Shown: positions 22,884 to 29,120 of the stretch, in pieces | How the letters are laid out: every line of letters starts with the position of its first letter | How positions within the stretch are numbered: position 1 is the stretch's first letter | The notes under the pieces: model-generated | What the model was told of the DNA's origin: nothing | The model's database searches: none | The model's input: only the letters and a program-made list of their open reading frames with translations | Program-made: the position numbers and the translations under genes | NCBI GenBank assembly: GCA_036381035.1 | Contig: DASVDQ010000009.1 | Span: forward strand, 1 to 32,036 | Length of the DNA stretch: 32,036 nucleotides | Source: Trueperaceae bacterium | Lineage (GTDB): Bacteria; Deinococcota; Deinococci; Deinococcales; Trueperaceae | Direction of reading: 5' to 3'

Positions 22884-23228
22884 GTGAGCGACGACGCGAA
22901 ACGGGCCGCGGCCCGGCGCAACTTGCGCCGCGCCCGCGCCGTACGCGAGCAGCAGCTGCTCGCCGAGATCGACCCTGAAGGCACGCTCGACCCCCAGGAG
23001 CGTGCCCGCAGGCTGGCCGAGCACCAGCGCGCCCACATGGCCAAGTTGTCGGCCCGGGCGGTGCAGGTACGCCAGGCCAAGCGCGTCGACGCCTTTCTGC
23101 GCGAACTCATCAGCGACGCCGTGCAGGCCGTTGTGGCCGCGGCGCCGCCGCTCACTCCTGCTCAGCTGGACACCCTGCGCCGGCTCGTGGCGCCGGTGGC
23201 CCCGGATCGGGACCTCTCCCAGAAGTGA
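22884..23228 (+). CDS. Helical basic protein, unknown function, start of the early operon
   Basis: 114 residues from GTG 22884. The N-terminus is strongly basic and helical (KRAAARRNLRRARAVREQQLL), followed by more charged helices (ERARRLAEHQRAHMAKLSAR) and a C-terminal helix pair (TPAQLDTLRRLVAPVAPD). Nucleic-acid binding is plausible from composition but no motif supports it. First gene after the integrase intergenic region; a hairpin follows, so it may be transcribed partly alone. Confidence 0.68.
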   Translation: MSDDAKRAAARRNLRRARAVREQQLLAEIDPEGTLDPQERARRLAEHQRAHMAKLSARAVQVRQAKRVDAFLRELISDAVQAVVAAAPPLTPAQLDTLRRLVAPVAPDRDLSQK

Positions 23229-23230
23229 AC

Positions 23231-23260
23231 GACCAGGGCCGCCGGACGCCGGCCCTGGTC
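23231..23260 (+). terminator. Hairpin, possible attenuator/terminator
   Basis: GACCAGGGCC (23231-23240) pairs with GGCCCTGGTC (23251-23260); the first loop base pair also matches. It lies three bases after the stop of the preceding gene and before a good GGAGG start at 23281, so it may attenuate read-through within the early operon. Confidence 0.55.
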
Positions 23261-23280
23261 CCGATCAACCGGAGGTAGCC

Positions 23281-23550
23281 ATGTACCACCCGGACACGGC
23301 GTACAGCGTACGCCGGCGCCAGGAGGAACGCGAACGGCAGCGGCGCGCGGAAACCCGCGAGGACCTGGTGCTCAGCCTGGTCGCGATGGCGTGCGGCGCG
23401 CTCGGTACGTGGGCCGCGGCCGCCAGCGCCGGCGAGCAGGTCAGCGGCGGCGAGGCGGTGTGGATCGCGCTCATGGTCGTGATCACCGTGGCCAACGCCT
23501 TGTGCGCCTGGGCGTCGCTCTGCTGGCTCATCGCCAGGAGGCGGCGGTGA
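23281..23550 (+). CDS. Small membrane protein, two transmembrane segments
   Basis: 89 residues, ATG 23281 with GGAGG seven bases upstream. A charged N-terminal helix (VRRRQEERERQRRAETRED) is followed by two hydrophobic segments, about residues 30-50 (LVLSLVAMACGALGTWAAAA) and 60-84 (AVWIALMVVITVANALCAWASLCWLIA), and ends RRRR. Both ends are predicted cytoplasmic. Its role is unknown; small membrane proteins in the early operon sometimes affect superinfection. Its TGA overlaps the next GTG. Confidence 0.7.
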   Translation: MYHPDTAYSVRRRQEERERQRRAETREDLVLSLVAMACGALGTWAAAASAGEQVSGGEAVWIALMVVITVANALCAWASLCWLIARRRR

Positions 23551-23960
23551 GTGTGTGGACGCCCGCGCCGGAAGCGAAGACCAGCTACCCGGCCGATTAC
23601 GTCGAGCTGTTGCGCACCAGGATCGAGGGGCAGCGACGCGAGCTGGCCGAGCTGCACCGGCTGTACCAGGAGCAGCTGAAGGACAACGAGGAGCTGTACA
23701 ACCAGATCTCTCAGCTCCCCCCGGTCGCCGCGTCGATCAACTCGCCCAACGGCCCGGGCGGCATCCTGCCGGTCAACGAGCTGGTCATGGCGCGCGCCGA
23801 GATTCACCTGCTCAAGCAGGCGCTGCAGCGCGCCGAGGACCGGTTGGCGCGTTACGAGGGCCGCCCGTCACCCGTCGTGTGCCCGCGTGCCTGCTGCATC
23901 GACGCCCCGCGTCTGCCGAGGGGCGGACGACTTCAAGGTCTCCGGGGCGGTGCGGCATGA
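23547..23960 (+). CDS. Coiled-coil protein, unknown function
   Basis: 137 residues from GTG 23547 (GTGA overlap). Central long coiled coil (ELLRTRIEGQRRELAELHRL, YQEQLKDNEELYNQISQLPP), a Gly/Pro-rich turn, then a second helix (MARAEIHLLKQALQRAEDRLARYEG). The last 33 residues are Cys/Arg/Pro-rich and lower in coding quality. No enzyme motif. Coupled to the membrane protein upstream and to the next gene by 4-base overlaps, so likely co-expressed. Confidence 0.65.
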   Translation: MSVWTPAPEAKTSYPADYVELLRTRIEGQRRELAELHRLYQEQLKDNEELYNQISQLPPVAASINSPNGPGGILPVNELVMARAEIHLLKQALQRAEDRLARYEGRPSPVVCPRACCIDAPRLPRGGRLQGLRGGAA

Positions 23961-24604
23961 CCGCGGCGACGGCGCCCGAAACGGGGAAGGTGAACCAGCT
24001 GGATAAGTACGGCGTGCAGCTCGTGGTCGAGCTGGCGAAGGTCGGCGGCCGGCTGGCGTACGTGGTGACCGCCCGGCGGTTCCGCGCGGTGCTGCCCTAC
24101 TGCGGGTGCGACAAGGAAGCCTGCGCGCAGCCCGGTGTGTGGGGTCGGCAGTGCCCGAGCGCCAAGGCCAAGGGCGCCGAGGGCTACACGCACCGCCGCG
24201 ACTACTGCCACGGCACGCGCAGCATGTGGCACGCCGAACACGCCGAGGTCTACGCCAAGGCGGTGCTGGAGATGTTCGGCCCGAAAGGCCGCAAGCACCA
24301 GCCGAGCGCACGCGGGCGGACCGTCTACAGCCCGAAGGACTTCGTGCCCGTCGACGGCGAGCAGATCACCTGGTACCGCGCGGTCGAGCCGGAGCGCCTG
24401 GAGGTGCTGTGCACGTCGATGCGCTGCCGCCAGCGCCCCGGGCACCCGGGCGTGGTTGCGCACGCCGTCACCAGCGCCGGCGCGCTGGCGCTCGTGCACG
24501 AGCACGAGGAATGGCACCGCCAGTTCGGCACGCACCCGCGCGCCCAGCTGAGCGGGTGGATCACGAAGTACGCCGTCTGCAGCCCGCCGGAGGTGGCGCA
24601 GTGA
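23957..24604 (+). CDS. Cys/His-rich protein, unknown function
   Basis: 215 residues, ATG 23957 overlapping the previous stop. There are several Cys and His clusters (YCGCDKEACAQPGVWGRQC, RRDYCHGTRSMWHAEHAEVY) and a second half with CTSMRCRQRPGHPGVVAH, so it probably binds zinc. No family or catalytic motif is recognised. It lies in the early operon before the Cas4-like nuclease and its stop overlaps a 33-residue gene, consistent with a DNA-metabolism accessory role, which is inference only. Confidence 0.62.
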   Translation: MTAATAPETGKVNQLDKYGVQLVVELAKVGGRLAYVVTARRFRAVLPYCGCDKEACAQPGVWGRQCPSAKAKGAEGYTHRRDYCHGTRSMWHAEHAEVYAKAVLEMFGPKGRKHQPSARGRTVYSPKDFVPVDGEQITWYRAVEPERLEVLCTSMRCRQRPGHPGVVAHAVTSAGALALVHEHEEWHRQFGTHPRAQLSGWITKYAVCSPPEVAQ

Positions 24605-24702
24605 ACGAGCAGTGCGAGCACGTCTGGCCAGCCGACCTGGACGCCGACGCCGTGTGCGAGGTGTGCCAGCTGCCGTACCGCGAGTGGCAGGAGGAGTCGT
24701 GA
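24601..24702 (+). CDS. Tiny zinc-binding-like protein
   Basis: 33 residues from GTG 24601, with 4-base overlaps with both neighbours. It has CEHVW and CEVCQLPYREW, that is Cys-x-His and CxxC spaced like a minimal zinc knuckle. The coupled overlaps on both sides and good third-position bias support a real gene despite its size. Function unknown. Confidence 0.62.
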   Translation: MNEQCEHVWPADLDADAVCEVCQLPYREWQEES

Positions 24703-25013
24703 GCGCCGTCAAGCCCGAGCCCGGCAGCCGGCTCGACAGCCTGTTGGCCGAATACGCGGCGCTCAAGCCGCAGGTGGACGAACTCACCAGCCGGTTCAAC
24801 GCGGTCAAAGACGCGATCAAGGTGGAGCTGACCACCGCGGCGCCCGAGGCCCGGCAGATCCGGGTGACACACGACGCGCTCGGCGCGCCGCTGCGGCTGT
24901 CCTACATCGAGTCGTGGCGGGTGGACGCCAAGCGGCTCAAGGCCGAGGACCCGGCCACGTACGTGCGCTACGCGGTCAAGTCCGCCCGCTGGGAGTTGCG
25001 GGGCGGCGCATGA
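24699..25013 (+). CDS. Cas4-associated small protein, unknown function
   Basis: 104 residues from GTG 24699. N-terminal coiled coil (SLLAEYAALKPQVDELTSRF, NAVKDAIKVEL) and a beta-helix C-terminus (QIRVTHDALGAPLRLSYIES, WRVDAKRLKAEDPATYVRYA). Proteins of this shape often occur directly before the Cas4-like nuclease in actinophage early operons; their role is not known to me. Its stop overlaps the ATG of the nuclease, suggesting the two act together. Confidence 0.68.
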   Translation: MSAVKPEPGSRLDSLLAEYAALKPQVDELTSRFNAVKDAIKVELTTAAPEARQIRVTHDALGAPLRLSYIESWRVDAKRLKAEDPATYVRYAVKSARWELRGGA

Positions 25014-25831
25014 GCACCGTGGCCGACTTCATGGCCGCCGCGCCCGCGCCGCTGTCGGGTAACTCGCCCTGGGCGGTGCGCTACGCCGCCGACCTGCGCC
25101 GAGTGGTCAACGAGCACGCCGCGCACAACCCGCGCACCCTGCAGGCCCACCTCGGCCCGAGCGAGCTGGGGTCGATCTGTGACCGGCAGGTGGCGGGCAA
25201 GCTCGCCGGGGTGCCGCGCACCAACCACGTGGTCGACCCGTGGCCCAGCATCGTCGGCACCGCGGTCCACGCCTGGCTCGCCGATGCGTTCGCTGCCGAC
25301 AACGCCCGCCACGGGCTGCGCTGGGTGCCCGAGCAGCGGGTGGTGCCGCACCCGGACCACCCGGGGACCGCGGACCTGTACGACGGCGAGGAACAGGCCG
25401 TGGTCGACCACAAGATCCTCGGCGAGACAGCGATGGCGAAGGTCCGTTCACAAGACGGGCCGCCGCTGCGCTACCAGGTGCAGCTTCTGCTGTACGGCAA
25501 GGGTTACCGACTTCTCGGGCTGCCGGTGCGCCGCGTCGCACTGGCCGCCTATCCGCGCACCGCATCCACCCTGGACGGTCTGTACGTCTGGGAACGCGAG
25601 GCGCGGCCCGATGACGACGAACTCATTGAGGAGGTCTTCAAGCTCACCGCGATCCGCAAACAGTGGGCGGCCCAGATCCTCTCTGGACAGATGACCTTGA
25701 ACGACGTGCCTGCCAGACCAGACAGCGATGAGTGTTTCTTCTGCCCCTTCTACCGCCCACAAGCAGCACGAGACAACGGCCCGGGATGCCCCGGAACCGT
25801 AGGTAAGCAACCCGAGAACAGGAGTAAGTGA
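25010..25831 (+). CDS. Cas4-like PD-(D/E)XK exonuclease with Fe-S cluster
   Basis: 273 residues. AHLGPSELGSICDRQVAGKL carries the first cluster cysteine (C57). The nuclease core follows: TAVHAWL (H87), GTADLYD (D122), VVDHKI (D133, K135) and YQVQLLLYGKGY. The C-terminus has CFFCPFYRPQAARDNGPGC (C242, C245, C260), completing a four-Cys Fe-S site. This is the Cas4/RecB-type exonuclease common in actinophages, thought to resect DNA ends during replication or recombination. There are no CRISPR genes nearby, so it is not part of a CRISPR system. Confidence 0.9.
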   Translation: MSTVADFMAAAPAPLSGNSPWAVRYAADLRRVVNEHAAHNPRTLQAHLGPSELGSICDRQVAGKLAGVPRTNHVVDPWPSIVGTAVHAWLADAFAADNARHGLRWVPEQRVVPHPDHPGTADLYDGEEQAVVDHKILGETAMAKVRSQDGPPLRYQVQLLLYGKGYRLLGLPVRRVALAAYPRTASTLDGLYVWEREARPDDDELIEEVFKLTAIRKQWAAQILSGQMTLNDVPARPDSDECFFCPFYRPQAARDNGPGCPGTVGKQPENRSK

Positions 25832-25833
25832 CC

Positions 25834-26601
25834 GTGTATCCCAACAACCCGTTCCCGCCGCAGTTCCCGCAGTACCCGACCCAGCCGCCCTACCCGACCC
25901 AGCCGCAGTACCCGGCCCAGCCGGCCGTGCCGGCGCAGCCGACCCCGCCGCCCGTGGCGGGTTCGCTGGACCAGTTCTACCGCCAGCCCGGCGGGGCGCG
26001 CGGTCCGGCGTGGTCGTTCCGTGGCAAGCCGGTCGGCACCTCGTACACCGGCATCGTGGCCCGGCCGGTCACCGATGCCGACATCGAGCAGCAGACCGAC
26101 CTGACCACCGGGGCGCCGCGCTACTTCCGCGACGGGCGGCCGATGTTCGTGATGGTCGTGCCCATGCTCGTGCAGCCGTCGCCGGAGTTCCCCGAGGGTC
26201 GGGCCGCCTGGTACGTGCGCGGGCAGGTGCGCGACGAACTCGTGCGCGCGATGGCCGAGGCCGGCGCGCCCGAGGGACCGCCCGAGGCCGGCGCGGTCAT
26301 CACCGTGACCCTCGTTGGCCAGCGGCCGGCGCGCTCGGCCGGGCTGAACCCGACCAACCTCTACCGGGTGGAGTACCGGCGCCCGGACGGCGCCCAGCCG
26401 GCGGCCGCGGCCCAGCCGCAGACGGCGCCGGTGGTCTCCACCGCCACCGGGCAGCCGGTCGTGCACCAGCAGCCGGTTCCCCCGGCGCCGCAGCCGGCGC
26501 AGCAGCCTGTGCCCGCGACGCAGCAGCCGGCCCAGCCGCCCGCACCGGCCGGGCTCAGCCCGGAACAGCAGGCGCTGCTGGCCAAGCTCACCGGCGGCTG
26601 A
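25834..26601 (+). CDS. OB/SSB-like replication accessory protein with Pro/Gln-rich ends
   Basis: About 255 residues. A Pro/Gln/Tyr-rich N-terminal repeat (about 45 residues with QYPTQPPYPTQPQYPAQP), a compact beta domain (about 60-175: KPVGTSYTGIVARPVTDADI, FVMVVPMLVQPSPEF, GRAAWYVRGQVRDELVRAM), then a long Pro/Gln/Ala tail. The middle domain resembles a protein found next to Cas4 and helicase genes in actinophages and plausibly binds single-stranded DNA; this is inferred from strand pattern and context. I prefer GTG 25834 because AGGAG is nine bases upstream; GTG 25828, overlapping the previous stop, is also possible but only three bases from it. Confidence 0.66.
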   Translation: MYPNNPFPPQFPQYPTQPPYPTQPQYPAQPAVPAQPTPPPVAGSLDQFYRQPGGARGPAWSFRGKPVGTSYTGIVARPVTDADIEQQTDLTTGAPRYFRDGRPMFVMVVPMLVQPSPEFPEGRAAWYVRGQVRDELVRAMAEAGAPEGPPEAGAVITVTLVGQRPARSAGLNPTNLYRVEYRRPDGAQPAAAAQPQTAPVVSTATGQPVVHQQPVPPAPQPAQQPVPATQQPAQPPAPAGLSPEQQALLAKLTGG

Positions 26602-26613
26602 GCGGGTGACTGT

Positions 26614-26641
26614 CCCGGCCGGCACTCCCCCGTCGGCCGGG
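26614..26641. repeat. Hairpin in the early operon leader gap
   Basis: CCCGGCCG (26614-26621) pairs with CGGCCGGG (26634-26641) with a 12-base loop. It lies between the SSB-like gene and the small membrane protein and may act as a weak terminator or mRNA stabiliser. Confidence 0.45.
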
Positions 26642-26677
26642 GCGGTGACCCTCCCAGACGTTGCACCGGAGGTTTCC

Positions 26678-26782
26678 ATGTCTGTCTACAAGCCACCCCG
26701 CGACCGTTGGCCCGGGACCGTCGCCTACATCGCCACGCTGGCGTTCGTCGCGTTCCTGCTCTGGCTGACGGTGGCGTACTGA
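26678..26782 (+). CDS. Small membrane protein
   Basis: 34 residues starting ATG 26678, with GGAGG seven bases upstream. After a charged start (MSVYKPPRDRWPG) almost the whole remainder is one hydrophobic segment (TVAYIATLAFVAFLLWLTVAY). Its TGA overlaps the ATG of the SNF2 helicase. Too short for a family assignment, but the Shine-Dalgarno and the exact overlap support it as a real gene. Confidence 0.65.
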   Translation: MSVYKPPRDRWPGTVAYIATLAFVAFLLWLTVAY

Positions 26783-28578
26783 TGGTCTCGGTGCACCAGT
26801 TCCGCACCACCGCCGACGACGCCTCGTTGGTCGGGGAACTGAGCGCCGACGGACAGACCATCGTCCTGATCGCCACCGGGCCGGATTACGTCATGGCGCG
26901 CATGGCCAACTGGCTGCGCACGCTCACCCCGGCGTTCAAGACCAGCGACCCGCCCGGCGCGCTCGTGGTGCCGGCGACCTGGCCGGCGGTGGTGCAGCTG
27001 GCGCACACGTTCGCGGACTACTGGCGCCCCGGGCCGCGGCTGACCGCGTGGATCGGCGAGCAGCTGGTGCGCCGCACGCAGATCCCCGCCGAGCTGACCG
27101 TGACCCTGCCCGCCGGCCGCGTGCCCCGCCCGTACCAGGTCGAGGGCGCGCGGATGATCGCCGCGACCGGCCGGGCGCTGCTCACCGACGAACAGGGCAC
27201 CGGCAAGACCGTCACCACCGTGCTCGGGCTGCTCGAACGTGCCCGCGTCGGCCAGGTCCTGCCCGTGGTGTGCGTGGTGCCGGGCTCGGTGGTCGACGCC
27301 TGGGTGCAGACCTGGCACGACTGGGCGCCGAGCTGGCGCGCCGTCGCCTGGCGCGGCACCCCGGCCAAACGCCGCAAGCTGGCCGGCACGGCCGACGTGT
27401 ACGTCACGAGCTTCGACACCGCGCGTATGGACGCCGCCGGCCCGGGTGATCCGCTGCTGGCGCTGCGCCCGGCCGCGCTCGTGGTCGATGAGGTGCACCT
27501 GATCAAGTCGCCGCACGCGGCCCGGTCGCTGGCCGTGCGGCGACTGGCCAAACAGGCCGATGTCGTGGTCGGGCTGTCCGGCACGCCGATCACGCACCAC
27601 CCCGGGGACCTGTGGCCGACGCTGGAGGCGCTGGAGCCCGCGGCGTACCCGAGCCGCACCCGCTGGGTGGACCGCTACTGCCTGAAGATCCCCGGCGACT
27701 ACGGCGAGCAGGTGGTGGGGCTGCGCCGCTCGCACGAGCCCGAGCTGCGCGCCTGCCTGCTCGGGCAGCTGCGCCGGGTGGCCAAGGCCGACGTGCTCGA
27801 CCAGCTGCCGCCCAAGGTCTACAGCACGCGCACCGTCGAGCTGCCGCCGGCGTACCGCAAGGCGTACGACCAGATGGAGTCACAGATGCTGGCCGAGCTG
27901 CCCGACGGTGGGCAGCTGTCGGCCATGAGCGTGCTGGCCCAGCTGACCCGGCTCGCCCAGCTGGCCGCGGCCGCCGCCGACGTGACGGTGACCGTCGAGG
28001 AGGGCGACGACGGGCTGCCGCGCCAGCACGTGCACGTGCGGCTCAAGGCGCCCAGCTGGAAGGTCGACGCGCTGCTTGAGGTGCTGGCCGAGCGGCCCGG
28101 GCAGCCGGTGGTGGCGTTCGCGCCCAGCCGCCAGCTGATGATGCTCGCCGGCAAAGCGGCCGAGGCGGCCGGGCACCAGGTCGGCTACATCATCGGCGGG
28201 CAGACGGTGCCCGAGCGCAGCGAGACCGTGGCGGCGTTCCAGGCCGGCAAGCTCGACCTGCTGTGCGTGACCACGCAGGCCGGCGGCGTGGGGCTCACGC
28301 TGACCGCCGCGGGCACCGTGGTGTTCCTGCAGCGGCCCTGGTCGATTGTGGAAGCCATCCAGGCCGAGGACCGCTGCCACCGCATCGGCTCGGAGATCCA
28401 CGACTGCATCGAGGTCATCGACATCGTGGCGGCCGACACCATCGACGCCCGCGTGCGCTCGGTGCTGCACGACAAAGCCGGGCAGCTGGCCGACCTGCTG
28501 CAGGACCCCCGCATCGTGCGCGAGCTGCTGGGCGGCTCGGCGCGCAAGGCCCAACGGAAGAAAGGCGGCAAGCCGTGA
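26782..28578 (+). CDS. SNF2/superfamily 2 DNA helicase
   Basis: 598 residues, ATG 26782 (TGATG overlap). An N-terminal domain of about 110 residues is followed by PYQVEGARMIAATGRALLTDE and Walker A QGTGKT (about 138-143), DEVH box (236-239), and LSGTPITHHPGDLW (motif III). The C-terminal helicase lobe has VVAFAPSRQL, VTTQAGGVGLTLTAA (motif V) and QAEDRCHRIG (motif VI, 527-536). It probably remodels or unwinds DNA during replication. It ends KKGGKP, a basic tail, and its stop overlaps the resolvase GTG. Confidence 0.92.
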   Translation: MVSVHQFRTTADDASLVGELSADGQTIVLIATGPDYVMARMANWLRTLTPAFKTSDPPGALVVPATWPAVVQLAHTFADYWRPGPRLTAWIGEQLVRRTQIPAELTVTLPAGRVPRPYQVEGARMIAATGRALLTDEQGTGKTVTTVLGLLERARVGQVLPVVCVVPGSVVDAWVQTWHDWAPSWRAVAWRGTPAKRRKLAGTADVYVTSFDTARMDAAGPGDPLLALRPAALVVDEVHLIKSPHAARSLAVRRLAKQADVVVGLSGTPITHHPGDLWPTLEALEPAAYPSRTRWVDRYCLKIPGDYGEQVVGLRRSHEPELRACLLGQLRRVAKADVLDQLPPKVYSTRTVELPPAYRKAYDQMESQMLAELPDGGQLSAMSVLAQLTRLAQLAAAAADVTVTVEEGDDGLPRQHVHVRLKAPSWKVDALLEVLAERPGQPVVAFAPSRQLMMLAGKAAEAAGHQVGYIIGGQTVPERSETVAAFQAGKLDLLCVTTQAGGVGLTLTAAGTVVFLQRPWSIVEAIQAEDRCHRIGSEIHDCIEVIDIVAADTIDARVRSVLHDKAGQLADLLQDPRIVRELLGGSARKAQRKKGGKP

Positions 28579-29120
28579 CGTACGTGCTCGGCGTCGACCC
28601 CGGCCCGGTGGTCGGGCTCGTGGGTCTGCACATCACGCCGGACCTCGACATCAGCCCGCGCCCGGACATCATCCAGTGCTCGGCGGACACCCTCAACGCG
28701 GTGCTGGGCGGGCTGATCCTCGACGTGGGGGTGCGTGGGCTCAACTCGCCCGAGCTGCTGGTGGCGGTCGAGCGGTTCGTGATCGGGCCGCGCACGGGGC
28801 GCCTGAACGCCGGCGGCGCGTCACGGACCGCCGTGCACATCGTGGGCATGCTGGCCGACCGCTCCCGAGCGGGGCGCGCGTACCGCTACGTGGCGCGCAG
28901 CGCGGCCGAGGTCAAGCCCTGGGCCACCGATGCCCGCCTCGGCGCGGTGGGGCTGCTGGAGCCCACGAAAGGCATGCGCCACGCCCGCGACGCCGCCCGC
29001 CACGCGCTGTTCGCCGCGGTGCGCGACTGCGGGGTGCCCGATCCGCTCGCCCGCACGCACCAGCTCGTGCGCGGGGTGGCGGCCCTGTACAACGCCGCCC
29101 GCCGGGGGGTGACCGGGTGA
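28575..29120 (+). CDS. RuvC-like Holliday-junction resolvase
   Basis: 181 residues from GTG 28575. RNase H-fold nuclease signature: VLGVDPGPVVGLV (Asp8), LLVAVERFVIGP (Glu66) and MRHARDAARHALFA (Asp139 and His in the last helix). This places it with the phage and actinobacterial RuvC-like family that cuts branched DNA before packaging. It overlaps the SNF2 stop and its own TGA overlaps the GTG of the replication fusion gene, so the three are translationally coupled. Confidence 0.86.
   Translation: MTYVLGVDPGPVVGLVGLHITPDLDISPRPDIIQCSADTLNAVLGGLILDVGVRGLNSPELLVAVERFVIGPRTGRLNAGGASRTAVHIVGMLADRSRAGRAYRYVARSAAEVKPWATDARLGAVGLLEPTKGMRHARDAARHALFAAVRDCGVPDPLARTHQLVRGVAALYNAARRGVTG

Noticed and set aside
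25010-25831. Part of a CRISPR-Cas adaptation module (Cas4)
   Set aside because: No Cas1, Cas2 or array; Cas4-like nucleases next to replication genes are common in actinophages.
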